64,000 nucleotides of DNA from Rhodoferax koreense (GTDB lineage: Bacteria > Pseudomonadota > Gammaproteobacteria > Burkholderiales > Burkholderiaceae_C): positions 2,418,001 through 2,482,000 of the forward strand of contig NZ_CP019236.1 in assembly GCF_001955695.1 (NCBI RefSeq). Direction: 5' to 3'. A model generated the notes under the pieces. It worked only from the letters and a program-made list of their open reading frames with translations, was not told where the DNA came from and did not search any database. This document shows positions 1-7,927 of the stretch, piece after piece (positions within the stretch are counted from its first letter, which is position 1; the number at the start of each line of letters is the position of its first letter). The position numbers were made by a program, and so were the translations under genes.

Positions 1-1
1 G

Positions 2-625
2 GGCCTGCTGCGTGACCCGGCGAGCCTGAACAAACCTTCCACGCTGTCTTTGTCCGAAGGCATCCGCATCGGCGGCATCGCCGGCAGCGACGTGCATTGG
101 GGCCTGGTGCTCGGTGTGATCGCCTGCCTGGGGCTGGGTCTGTGGCTGCGCGCCACGGCCTCGGGCTTTTCGATCCGCGTGGTCGGCGGCAACCCGCGCA
201 CCGCGCAACTCGTGGGCCTGCCCGCGAACCGATTGATCCTTGCCGCCTGCGGCCTCGGCGGCGCCTGCGCTGGCCTGGCCGGCGCGGTGGAGGTGGCGGC
301 CGTGCACACCAATGCCAACGCGTCGCTGATCGCTTCCTACGGCTACGCGGGCATCCTGGTGTCCTTCATCGCGCGGCACTCGCCCGTCGCGGTGGTTCCG
401 GTGGCGATCCTGTTCGGCGGCTTCGGCGCGGCGGGCAGCTTGCTGCAGCGCCGGCTGGGCCTGCCGGACGCTTCGGTGCTGGTGCTGCAAGGTATCGCCT
501 TCGTGCTGATCCTGGCCAGCGAGGCGCTGCGCCACACCGACATCAAGGCATCGCTCGCCAAGTGGGCCGCGCCGCGCCCGCCGGCCGCGGTGCCCGGCAC
601 CATGCACAAAGGGTTGCCATCATGA
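2..625 (+). CDS. ABC transporter permease, BMP/nucleoside type (5' end outside window)
   Basis: Inner-membrane permease of the branched-chain/simple-sugar family (BPD_transp_2) that works with BMP-family binding proteins, known for nucleoside and related uptake. The frame is open from base 2, so the N-terminal part lies upstream of the window. The visible 207 residues hold several hydrophobic segments and the family stretch with VVGGNPRTAQLVG followed by LAACGLGGACAGLAG. Its stop codon overlaps the ATG of the next permease (ATGA), so the two are translationally coupled. Placement upstream of biuH suggests that the substrate is a urea-derived or nucleobase-like compound. The substrate itself is inference; the family call is firm. 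Confidence 0.88.
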   Translation, partial: GLLRDPASLNKPSTLSLSEGIRIGGIAGSDVHWGLVLGVIACLGLGLWLRATASGFSIRVVGGNPRTAQLVGLPANRLILAACGLGGACAGLAGAVEVAAVHTNANASLIASYGYAGILVSFIARHSPVAVVPVAILFGGFGAAGSLLQRRLGLPDASVLVLQGIAFVLILASEALRHTDIKASLAKWAAPRPPAAVPGTMHKGLPS

Positions 626-1542
626 CCGCCGACCAATGGATCGCGCTGGCCGCCGGCATCGGCGGCGGCGCGCTGCGCGTGGGCGTGCCCTTCCTGTTCG
701 TGAGCCTCGGCGAATGCCTTACGGAGAAGTCGGGCCGCATCAACCTCGGCCTTGAGGGTGTGCTGGTGCTGTCGGCCATGGCCGCTTTCGGCGGCTCCTA
801 TCTCACCGGCTCGCCCTGGGCTGGCGTGTTGCTCGGCGCCTGCGTCGGAGCCTTGCTCGCGGCGCTGCACGGCGTCTTGTGTTCGCTCGATGGCGTGAAC
901 GACGTGGCCACCGGCATCGCGCTGATGCTGCTCGGCACCGGGCTGGCGTTCTACTTCGGCAAGGCCCTGATCCAGCCGCAGGCCGTGCAGCTTCCATCCA
1001 TCCCGCTGGGCAACTGGAGCGACAACCCGGTCGTGCGCTCGGCGCTGCAGGTGAATGCCCTGCTGCCGGTGGGCATCGTGCTGGCTGTCCTCATGTGGTG
1101 GGCCTTTGCGCACACGCGGGCCGGCCTGCTGATCCGCATGGCGGGCGACTCGGCCAATGCGACGCGGGCGTTGGGTTATTCGGTGTCGGGCATCCGCATC
1201 GCGTCGACCGCGGCGGGAGGCTTCATCGCCGGGCTCGGCGGCGCATCGCTCACGCTGTTCTACCCCGGCAGCTGGAACGAAGGCATCTCCAGCGGCCAGG
1301 GCCTGATCGCCGTGGCGCTGGTGATCTTCGCGCGCTGGAGCCCGCTGCGCTGCGTGGGCGCGGCCCTGCTCTTCGGCGGTGCCGGCGCCCTCGGCCCGGC
1401 CTTGCAGAGCATCGGTGTGGGTTGGGGCTACCACCTGTTCAACACCGTGCCCTATGTGCTCACGCTGCTGATCCTGGTGATCACCTGCAGGCCCGGCACC
1501 GTGGTGGTGGGCAGCCCGGGCGAACTTTCATCGACACGCTGA
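622..1542 (+). CDS. ABC transporter permease, second BMP-type subunit
   Basis: Second membrane subunit of the same importer, 306 residues, about eight to nine hydrophobic segments, with the family feature [20 protein letters not shown] near residues 36-55. It corresponds to the NupQ/YufQ-type permease that pairs with the upstream subunit. The ATG overlaps the stop of the first permease by four bases. Only eight bases separate its stop from the start of biuH, so transporter and hydrolase are almost certainly co-transcribed. No binding protein is visible; in this family it usually lies upstream, here outside the window. Confidence 0.9.
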   Translation: MTADQWIALAAGIGGGALRVGVPFLFVSLGECLTEKSGRINLGLEGVLVLSAMAAFGGSYLTGSPWAGVLLGACVGALLAALHGVLCSLDGVNDVATGIALMLLGTGLAFYFGKALIQPQAVQLPSIPLGNWSDNPVVRSALQVNALLPVGIVLAVLMWWAFAHTRAGLLIRMAGDSANATRALGYSVSGIRIASTAAGGFIAGLGGASLTLFYPGSWNEGISSGQGLIAVALVIFARWSPLRCVGAALLFGGAGALGPALQSIGVGWGYHLFNTVPYVLTLLILVITCRPGTVVVGSPGELSSTR

Positions 1543-1550
1543 ACCTCCCT

Positions 1551-2258
1551 ATGGACACACCGACCCGCTTCGTGACCGCAGATCCCTACGCCTGGCCCTA
1601 CAACGGCGACCTGCGCCCCGACAACACCGCCCTCATCGTCATCGACATGCAGACCGACTTCTGCGGCAAGGGCGGTTACGTGGACGTGATGGGCTACGAC
1701 CTGTCGCTCGTGCAGGCGCCGATCGTGCCGATCAAGCGCTTGTTCGAAGTGATGCGGCCCTTGGGCTTCACCATCATCCACACGCGTGAAGGGCACCGGC
1801 CCGACCTTGCCGACCTGCCGCCCAACAAGCGCTGGCGATCGCGGCAGATCGGCGCGGGCGGCGTGGGCATCGGCGACGACGGGCCGTGTGGCCGCATCCT
1901 GGTCCGCGGTGAACCGGGCTGGAACATCATTCCCGAACTCGCACCGATCGAGGGCGAGGTGGTGATCGACAAGCCCGGCAAGGGCTCTTTCTACGCCACC
2001 GACCTCGAACTCATCCTGCGCACGCGCGGCATCGAGAACCTGATCCTGGCCGGCATCACCACCGACGTGTGTGTGCACACCACCATGCGCGACGCCAACG
2101 ACCGTGGCTTCGAATGCCTGCTGCTGTCCGACTGCACGGCCGCCACCGACCACGGCAACCACCTGGCCGCGTTGAAGATGATCACCATGCAGGGCGGCGT
2201 GTTTGGCGCACATGCGACCTCGGACGCGCTGCTGGCTGCCTTGGGGAGCAGGACGTGA
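1551..2258 (+). CDS. biuH: Biuret amidohydrolase (isochorismatase-like cysteine hydrolase)
   Basis: Predicted to hydrolyse biuret to allophanate and ammonia in the cytoplasm. The 235-residue protein has the cysteine-hydrolase triad: Asp36 in IDMQTDFCG, Lys in IDKPGKGSF (141-144) and Cys174 in [13 protein letters not shown]. From memory, the N-terminal [15 protein letters not shown], the [17 protein letters not shown] stretch and [15 protein letters not shown] are very close to the characterised Rhizobium biuret hydrolase, well beyond general family resemblance. It lies eight bases after the permease genes, linking it to uptake. Allophanate hydrolase is not in the window. Alternative: another ureide amidohydrolase of the same clade. 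Confidence 0.85.
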   Translation: MDTPTRFVTADPYAWPYNGDLRPDNTALIVIDMQTDFCGKGGYVDVMGYDLSLVQAPIVPIKRLFEVMRPLGFTIIHTREGHRPDLADLPPNKRWRSRQIGAGGVGIGDDGPCGRILVRGEPGWNIIPELAPIEGEVVIDKPGKGSFYATDLELILRTRGIENLILAGITTDVCVHTTMRDANDRGFECLLLSDCTAATDHGNHLAALKMITMQGGVFGAHATSDALLAALGSRT

Positions 2259-2282
2259 TCATGACCGCCGTCCGTCCCACCC

Positions 2283-2681
2283 CCGCTCGTCCTGAGCTTG
2301 TCGCCTTTCCCCCCGTTCGTCCTGAGCCTGTCGAAGGACCTGCTTCGGAGGCGAGGCTTCGACAGGCTCAGCCCGAACGGAGAGAGGGTGGGCAGGCCGG
2401 CCCCTTTCCCCCCGTTCGTCCTGAGCTTGTCGAAGGACCTGCTTCGGAGGCATGGCTTCGACAGGCTCAGCCCGAACGGAGAAGGGTGGGCAGGCCGGCC
2501 CCTTTTCCCCCGTTCGTCCTGAGCCTGTCGAAGGACCTGCTTCGGAGGCATGGCTTCGACAGGCTCAGCCCGAACGGAGAGGGGGTGGGCAGGCCGGCCC
2601 CTTTTCCCCCGTTCGTCCTGAGCCTGTCGAAGGACCTGCTTCGGAGACGCGGCTTCGACGAGCTCAGTCCGAACGGATATC
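2283..2681. repeat. Tandem array of four ~99-bp palindromic repeats plus a partial unit
   Basis: Units begin with CCGTTCGTCCTGAG at about 2313, 2412, 2510 and 2609 (periods 99, 98, 99). A truncated half-unit lies at 2283-2302. Each unit has arms CTGAGC(C/T)TGTCGAAG and CTTCGACAGGCTCAG, so each could form a hairpin. Units are joined by a spacer containing GGGCAGGCCGGCCCC. The last unit has diverged in its right arm. The array fills the 449-bp gap between biuH and the ATPase gene. Open frames run through it in several directions but follow the repeat period and are not considered genes. Confidence 0.93.
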
Positions 2682-2707
2682 TAGCGATCAACTGATGGAG
2701 TCCCCGC

Positions 2708-4336
2708 ATGGCCGCACTTTCCCCTGACGCCATCGGCGGCCTGCCCGCCGGCACGGGCGCACTCGCGCTCGACACCTACCAGCTCACCAAGCGCTTCGGC
2801 AGCTTCACCGCGATGGACAGCGTGACCATGCGGGTCGAGCCCGGCACGGTGCATGCCTTGCTCGGCGAGAACGGCGCGGGCAAGAGCACGCTGGTGAAAT
2901 GCGTGGCGGGCTTCCAGCGCGCGGAGGAGGGCAGCGTGCTGATCGACGGCCGCGAGCAGGACATTGCCAACCCCATCGTGGCGCGCGCGCTCGGCATCGG
3001 CATGGTCTACCAGCACTTCACGCTCGCGCCGGGCATGACGGTGGCCGAGAACCTGCTGCTGGCCGGCGGCAAGACACCGGCACTCATCGACTGGAAGGCC
3101 AAGCGCGTGGAACTCGAGGCCTTCCTCGCCACCACACCGTTCAGCCTCGATCTCGACGTGCGGCCCGCCGAACTCGCGGCCGGCGAGAAGCAGAAGCTCG
3201 AACTGCTGAAGCAGCTCTACCTGAAGCCGCGCCTGCTGATCCTCGACGAACCGACTTCCGTCCTCACGCCGCAGGAGGCCGACGAAGTGCTCGGCCACGT
3301 GCGCGACTTCGCCAGGAGTGGCCAGTGCACGGTGCTGATCATCACGCACAAGTTCCGCGAGGTGATGGCCTATGCCGACGCCGTCACCGTGCTGCGCCGT
3401 GGCAAGGCCGTGCACCACACCCGGGTGGCCGACACCGATCCGCAGCGCCTGGCCGCGGCCATGATGGGCGAGGGCGCCGCACCGCCGCCAGAACTGGTTC
3501 TGGCCGAAGATTCAATGCCAAATGGGCCTCCAGCGCCTATGAATAATGCGCAAGAAGCTATTAAAAAGGTAGCAAATGGATCGAGCTACGCGCTGCAGGT
3601 CGACAACCTCAAGGCCCAGGGCGACCGCGGCACGCTGGCCCTGCACGACATGAGCCTGGCCGTGAAGCCCGGCGAGGTGCTGGGCGTGGCCGGTGTTTCC
3701 GGCAACGGCCAACGCGAACTCGTCGAAGCGCTGGTGGGCCAGCGCGCACGCCTGTCCGGCCAGGTCCGCGTGATGGGCGAGTCCTACAACGCCACGCGCG
3801 AGGAGAACCGCCGCCTCAAGGTGCGCAGCCTGCCCGAGGAGCCGCTGCGCAACGCCTGCGTGGGCGACCTCAGCGTGGCCGAGAACATGGCGCTGCGCGA
3901 CTTCGACCAGCCGCCGCTGGCAAACCCCAGGCTTGGTGGCCTGTTGAACTTCCCCGCCTGGCGCAGCCGGGCGCGCGAATGGATCGCCGAATACGGGGTG
4001 AAAACCCAAGGCGAGGGCGCGCCCATCAAGAGCCTTTCGGGCGGCAATGTGCAGCGCGCCGTGCTGGCGCGCGAACTGGCCGGCGACATCAACGTGCTGA
4101 TCGCGGCCAACCCGGTGTTCGGCCTGGACTTCGCTGCCGTGGCCGAAATCCATTCGCGCATCCTGAAGGTGCGTGACCAGGGCGGCGCCGTGTTGCTGAT
4201 CAGCGAAGACCTCGACGAACTGCTGGAGCTCTCCGACCGCATCGTGGTGATGAGCGAAGGGCGCGTGGTTCATGAGACCCTGGCCGCGACCGCGGACCGC
4301 CACGAACTCGGCGCCTTCATGGGCGGCGGCCATTGA
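2708..4336 (+). CDS. ABC transporter ATP-binding protein with two nucleotide-binding domains
   Basis: Energises the BMP-type importer encoded upstream; 542 residues with two ABC cassettes. The first has a full Walker A (GENGAGKST) and Walker B ([13 protein letters not shown]) with the variant signature [13 protein letters not shown]. The second has the degenerate Walker [10 protein letters not shown] usual for the second domain of RbsA-like proteins, signature [16 protein letters not shown], and a Walker B-like [13 protein letters not shown]. Residues about 268-292, between the domains, are encoded by AT-rich DNA resembling a dispersed Comamonadaceae repeat. The gene is cut off from the permeases by biuH and the repeat array, but orientation and family argue for one transport system. 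Confidence 0.92.
   Translation: MAALSPDAIGGLPAGTGALALDTYQLTKRFGSFTAMDSVTMRVEPGTVHALLGENGAGKSTLVKCVAGFQRAEEGSVLIDGREQDIANPIVARALGIGMVYQHFTLAPGMTVAENLLLAGGKTPALIDWKAKRVELEAFLATTPFSLDLDVRPAELAAGEKQKLELLKQLYLKPRLLILDEPTSVLTPQEADEVLGHVRDFARSGQCTVLIITHKFREVMAYADAVTVLRRGKAVHHTRVADTDPQRLAAAMMGEGAAPPPELVLAEDSMPNGPPAPMNNAQEAIKKVANGSSYALQVDNLKAQGDRGTLALHDMSLAVKPGEVLGVAGVSGNGQRELVEALVGQRARLSGQVRVMGESYNATREENRRLKVRSLPEEPLRNACVGDLSVAENMALRDFDQPPLANPRLGGLLNFPAWRSRAREWIAEYGVKTQGEGAPIKSLSGGNVQRAVLARELAGDINVLIAANPVFGLDFAAVAEIHSRILKVRDQGGAVLLISEDLDELLELSDRIVVMSEGRVVHETLAATADRHELGAFMGGGH
3511..3580 (+). repeat. Dispersed AT-rich repeat lying in-frame inside the ATPase gene
   Basis: A roughly 70-bp AT-rich block in an otherwise very GC-rich gene. 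Its core at 3548-3576 shares the blocks GCGC, AGCTATTAA and TAGCAAA, at identical spacing, with the reverse complement of 45927-45955. It encodes the inter-domain linker. I recall related short elements being widespread in Comamonadaceae, mostly between genes. Confidence 0.6.
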
Positions 4337-4350
4337 ACGAAAGTACTTTC

Positions 4351-5016
4351 ATGCAGATCGACGCCACACCCTTCCCCTACCGCTTCGACGTGGCGCACAC
4401 CGCGCTTGTGCTGATCGACATGCAGCGCGACTTCATCGAGCCCGGCGGCTTCGGCGAGACGCTGGGCAACGATGTGTCGCTGCTCGAAGCCATCGTGCCG
4501 GCCGCCCGGGCCATGCTCGAAGCCTGGCGCGCGGCTGGCGGCCTGGTGGTGCACACGCGCGAGGCGCACCGGCCGGACCTGTCGGACTGCCCGCCCGCGA
4601 AGCGCGACCGCGGCAACCCGACGCTGCGCATCGGCGACGCGGGGCCGATGGGCCGCATCCTGGTGATGGGCGAGCCGGGCAACCAGATCATCGAGGCGCT
4701 CGCGCCGGTGGATGGCGAACTGGTGATCGACAAGCCCGGCAAGGGCGCCTTCTATGCCACCGGGCTGCACGAGACACTGCAGGCGCGCGGCATCACCCAC
4801 CTGCTGTTCGGCGGCGTGACCACTGAGGTGTGCGTCCAGACCAGCATGCGCGAGGCCAATGACCGCGGCTACGATTGCCTGCTGCTCGAAGACTGCACCG
4901 AGAGCTACTTCCCGCACTTCAAGGCCGCGGCGCTGGAGATGATCCGTGCGCAGGGCGCCATCGTCGGCTGGACGGCGCCGAGCTCGGCCGTGCTGGCGGC
5001 GCTGCATTCAGGTTAA
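4351..5016 (+). CDS. Isochorismatase-family cysteine hydrolase, possible triuret/biuret-type amidohydrolase
   Basis: Second cysteine hydrolase of the locus, 221 residues. The triad is visible: Asp27 in IDMQRDF, Lys131 in IDKPGKGAF and Cys161 in [13 protein letters not shown]. It resembles BiuH through the middle ([32 protein letters not shown]) but lacks BiuH's N-terminal WPYNG block and is shorter. Known relatives hydrolyse biuret, triuret or ureidoacrylate. Given its place after the transporter ATPase it may act one step before BiuH, for example on triuret; that is inference. The ATG at 4351 was chosen for the normal N-terminus; a TTG at 4333 overlapping the ATPase stop is possible. Confidence 0.8.
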   Translation: MQIDATPFPYRFDVAHTALVLIDMQRDFIEPGGFGETLGNDVSLLEAIVPAARAMLEAWRAAGGLVVHTREAHRPDLSDCPPAKRDRGNPTLRIGDAGPMGRILVMGEPGNQIIEALAPVDGELVIDKPGKGAFYATGLHETLQARGITHLLFGGVTTEVCVQTSMREANDRGYDCLLLEDCTESYFPHFKAAALEMIRAQGAIVGWTAPSSAVLAALHSG

Positions 5017-5054
5017 GGTAGGGGCCCGTTCCGCTGTTTCGTCGCGCCGTCTCC

Positions 5055-5786
5055 ATGCCCAATACCGTTTCCAAGAATTCACCTGTCGCCGACATTCCCG
5101 TCTTCCGTTCGCGCGCCGACGAGGTGTACGCCCAGCTCAAGCGCGATGTGGCCGACTTCAAGCTCGTGCCCGGCGACCGCTTCACCGAGAACGAGATCAG
5201 CGAACGCCTCGGCGTCTCGCGCACGCCGGTGCGCCAGGCGCTGTTCCGGTTGCAGCAGGAGGGTTTCGTCGAGGTGCTGTTTCGCAGCGGCTGGCGTGTG
5301 CTGCCCTTCGACTTCGACCAGTTCGAGCAGCTCTACGACCTGCGCATGGTGCTGGAGACCACGGCCATCCGCCGGTTGTGCGAGGACGCGGTACGGGTCG
5401 ACCATCCCATGCTCGACGCGCTGGCCGCGATCTGGCTGGTGGCGCCGGCCGCGCGCAGCAGCGACATGGCGCAGGTGGCGGAATGGGACGAGAACTTCCA
5501 CTGCGCCATCGTGGCCGCCGCCGGCAACGCGGAGATGGCGCGCGTGCACCGCGACGTGACAGAGCGCATCCGCATCATCCGCCGGCTCGACTTCACGCAG
5601 CAGCCGCGCATCGACGCCACCTACGAGGAACACATCAAGATCCTCAAGGCCGTGCAGCACAAGCGCGGCGACCAGGCCGCCATGCTGCTGCGCGCCCACA
5701 TCGAAACCAGCCAGGCCGAAGTGCGCAAGATCACGCTGCACCAGGTGCACCTGGCGCGCCAGGGCGGCAAGGCCGGGGCGAAGTAG
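5055..5786 (+). CDS. GntR-family transcriptional regulator with FCD domain
   Basis: DNA-binding regulator of 243 residues. A winged helix-turn-helix occupies roughly residues 20-85 (GDRFTENEISERLGVSRTPVRQAL is the typical GntR helix pair). A helical FCD ligand-binding domain follows from about 95 to 230 and includes the metal-site-like ENFHCAIV and LLRAHIE segments. It starts 38 bp after the second hydrolase in the same direction, so it is the likely local regulator of the uptake/hydrolysis locus, probably sensing an intermediate. The stop is followed by a lone copy of the palindromic repeat. Confidence 0.9.
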   Translation: MPNTVSKNSPVADIPVFRSRADEVYAQLKRDVADFKLVPGDRFTENEISERLGVSRTPVRQALFRLQQEGFVEVLFRSGWRVLPFDFDQFEQLYDLRMVLETTAIRRLCEDAVRVDHPMLDALAAIWLVAPAARSSDMAQVAEWDENFHCAIVAAAGNAEMARVHRDVTERIRIIRRLDFTQQPRIDATYEEHIKILKAVQHKRGDQAAMLLRAHIETSQAEVRKITLHQVHLARQGGKAGAK

Positions 5787-5831
5787 ATTTGCCAATTGCG
5801 CGCGTCCTATCGCGCGCGCACACCCACCCAC

Positions 5832-5901
5832 CCGTTCGCACTGAGCTTGTCGAAGTGCCTGTTGCCCGTAGTCAAGGCTTCGACAAGCTCAGCCCGAACG
5901 G
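5832..5901. repeat. Single palindromic repeat (same family as the 2.3-kb array)
   Basis: Arms CTGAGCTTGTCGAAG and CTTCGACAAGCTCAG flanked by CCGTTCG and CGAACGG. It lies in the 143-bp gap between the convergent GntR and nrtD genes and could act as a bidirectional transcript end, although no T-run follows. Confidence 0.9.
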
Positions 5902-5929
5902 AGGTGCTTTGAAATCTCCGCAGTAGCTT

Positions 5930-6745
5930 TCAGGCCGTCAGCTTTTCGACATGCGCCTGGCGCGTGTAGAGGAAGTCGATCACCGCCTTGCGGTAGTGCG
6001 CGTAGTCGGCGTCTTCGGCCAGTGCGATGCGGTCGCGCGGGCGGGGCAGGTCCACCTGCAGCACTTCGCCGATGGTGGCAGCCGGCCCATTGGTCATCAT
6101 CACGATCTTGTCGGACAGCAGCACGGCTTCGTCCACGTCGTGCGTCACCATCACTACCGTGCTTTTGGTCTTCTGCACGATGGCCAGCAGTTCGTCCTGC
6201 AGCTTGGCGCGCGTCAACGCGTCGAGCGCGCCGAAGGGTTCGTCCATCAGCAGCACCTTGGGCTCGATGCTGAGCGCGCGGGCGATGCCCACGCGCTGTT
6301 TCATGCCGCCCGAGATTTCGCCGGGCCGCTTCTGCGCGGCGGCGGTCAGGCCGACCAGGGCCAGCGCCGCATCGGTGCGGGCCATGAGCTGCGCCTTGGT
6401 CTCGGCCGCGCCGAACACGCGTTCCACGGCCAGGTAGATGTTTTCGAAACAGGTGAGCCAGGGCAGCAGCGAATGGTTCTGGAACACCACGCCGCGTTCG
6501 GGGTCGGGGCCCTTGATCTCCTTGTTGGCGCAGATCAGCGTGCCGTGCGTGGGCAAGGTCAGCCCGGCGATGAGGTTCAGCAGCGTGGATTTGCCGCAGC
6601 CCGAATGGCCGATCAACGCCACGAATTCGCCACGCGCCACGCTGAGGTTGATGTCGCGCAGCGCGGGGAACGAACCCTTGGCCGTCTTGAAGGTCTGCTC
6701 GACCTGGTGGATCTCTATGTACTTGCTGGTCAATCCTGAGCTCAT
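5930..6745 (-). CDS. nrtD: Nitrate ABC transporter ATP-binding protein
   Basis: Cytoplasmic ATPase of the nitrate/nitrite importer, 271 residues. Walker A GHSGCGKST, Q-loop FQNHSLLPWLT, signature EISGGMKQRVGIARAL and Walker B LLMDEPFGALDALT are all intact. The sequence IKGPDPERGVVFQNHSLLPW is characteristic of the NrtD/SsuB/TauB group, and the neighbouring NrtA- and NrtB-like genes fix the assignment to nitrate. It is the last gene of the operon nrtA-nrtB-nrtD. Nitrate reductase genes are not in the window. Confidence 0.9.
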   Translation of the reverse strand: MSSGLTSKYIEIHQVEQTFKTAKGSFPALRDINLSVARGEFVALIGHSGCGKSTLLNLIAGLTLPTHGTLICANKEIKGPDPERGVVFQNHSLLPWLTCFENIYLAVERVFGAAETKAQLMARTDAALALVGLTAAAQKRPGEISGGMKQRVGIARALSIEPKVLLMDEPFGALDALTRAKLQDELLAIVQKTKSTVVMVTHDVDEAVLLSDKIVMMTNGPAATIGEVLQVDLPRPRDRIALAEDADYAHYRKAVIDFLYTRQAHVEKLTA

Positions 6746-6806
6746 TTGGAAACCTCCGTGCTTCGCACTGCGGTGCGAGCTTGCTTGAAGCGGTTCTGCG
6801 CTGCGC

Positions 6807-7757
6807 TCATGACTTCACCTCTTCAAAAGTAAACGCCGTGGCCAGCTTGATCAGTGCGTATTCGAGCAGCAGCCCGACGATGCCGATCACAAAGATGGCG
6901 ATGATGATGTTCTTCACGTTGAGGTTGTTCCACTCGTCCCAGACCCAGAAGCCGATGCCCACGCCGCCGGTCAGCATCTCGGCGGCGACGATCACCAGCC
7001 ACGCCGTGCCCACCGCCAGCCGCACGCCGGTGAGCATGTAGGGCAGCACGGCGGGAAACAGGATCTTGGTGAGGATCTTCCATTCGGAGAGGTTCAGCAC
7101 CTTGGCGACGTTCATGTAGTCCTGCGGCACGCGCTGCACGCCCACCGCGGTGTTGATCACCATCGGCCAGATCGAGCAGATGAAGATGGTCCAGATGGCG
7201 GCCGGGTTCGCGCCCTTGAAGACGAGCAGGCCGATCGGCAGCCAGGCCAGCGGCGACACCGGCCGCAGCAGGCTGATGAGCGGATTGAACATGCGGCTCA
7301 GGAACTCGAAGCGACCGATGGCGAAGCCCGCCGGAATGCCGACGACGGCCGCCAGGCCGAAGCCGAGCGCCACGCGCTGCAGCGAACTCAGGATGTTCCA
7401 GCCCACGCCCTGGTCGTTCGGGCCCTTGCGGTAGAACGGGTCCTTGAACACGTCCAGCGCCTGCTGGAACGTGGCCCAGGGCGTGGGGAAGTTGCTGGTG
7501 CTGGTGCTCGCCACCATCTGCCACACGCCGATCAGCAGGGCCAGGCCGAGCACCGGTGGAAACACCTTCATCCAAAGGCCGCTCCAGTCGAAGGGCGGCT
7601 TGGCGCGTGCTGGCGGCGAAGCCGTTGCGATCGGGGCGCTCGCGTGCGTGGCGGCAGGCGTCGCGGTGGGGGACGTCCCGGCACGCAGCTCTGCAGGAGA
7701 GTCGACCTGTGCGTCGAACGGGATGCCGAGCGGCGAATGGAAAACGGCACTGACCAT
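6807..7757 (-). CDS. nrtB: Nitrate ABC transporter permease
   Basis: Integral membrane subunit of the nitrate importer, 316 residues. An Ala/Pro/Thr-rich N-terminal stretch (about 1-55) precedes five to six membrane segments of the BPD_transp_1 domain. The EAA loop reads DYMNVAKVLNLSEWKILTKILFPAVLPYML. The C-terminal GIGFWVWDEWNNLNVKNIIIAI is typical of NrtB. It is separated from nrtA by 166 bp holding a large inverted repeat, and from nrtD by 61 bp. Confidence 0.9.
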   Translation of the reverse strand: MVSAVFHSPLGIPFDAQVDSPAELRAGTSPTATPAATHASAPIATASPPARAKPPFDWSGLWMKVFPPVLGLALLIGVWQMVASTSTSNFPTPWATFQQALDVFKDPFYRKGPNDQGVGWNILSSLQRVALGFGLAAVVGIPAGFAIGRFEFLSRMFNPLISLLRPVSPLAWLPIGLLVFKGANPAAIWTIFICSIWPMVINTAVGVQRVPQDYMNVAKVLNLSEWKILTKILFPAVLPYMLTGVRLAVGTAWLVIVAAEMLTGGVGIGFWVWDEWNNLNVKNIIIAIFVIGIVGLLLEYALIKLATAFTFEEVKS

Positions 7758-7800
7758 GGCTAGCTCCAGTTTGAAAGATGAATCGTTGATAGGAACGGAG

Positions 7801-7927
7801 CTAGAAAGCGTGGAGAAATCGTAGCGAGCGGGCCGAGGTCGCGTTGAGGACCGGAGCCGTACGCGCGTACGGCGAGGACCGCAAATGCGAGATCGGTCCG
7901 CGCAGTAGATTGATCCATGCTTTCTAG
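7801..7927. repeat. Large imperfect inverted repeat between nrtA and nrtB
   Basis: Outer arms CTAGAAAGCGTGGA (7801-7814) and TCCATGCTTTCTAG (7914-7927) pair with a single G-T. The interior holds an 18-bp perfect palindrome, GCCGTACGCGCGTACGGC (7856-7873). The right arm contains the nrtA stop codon. It fills the gap between nrtA and nrtB and would fold into a long RNA structure in the operon transcript. Confidence 0.85.

Noticed and set aside
343..1434. Long minus-strand open frame opposite the permease genes
   Set aside because: Mirror of GC-rich codon bias; His/Arg/Gln-rich translation without motifs, fully overlapped by clear permeases.
2283..2681. CRISPR array
   Set aside because: Units are 98-99 bp, fully repeated including the spacer, and palindromic; no variable spacers or cas genes.
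2259..2727. Open frames of 60-200 codons across the repeat array
   Set aside because: Translations repeat with the 99-bp unit and differ in every frame; they reflect the array, not genes.
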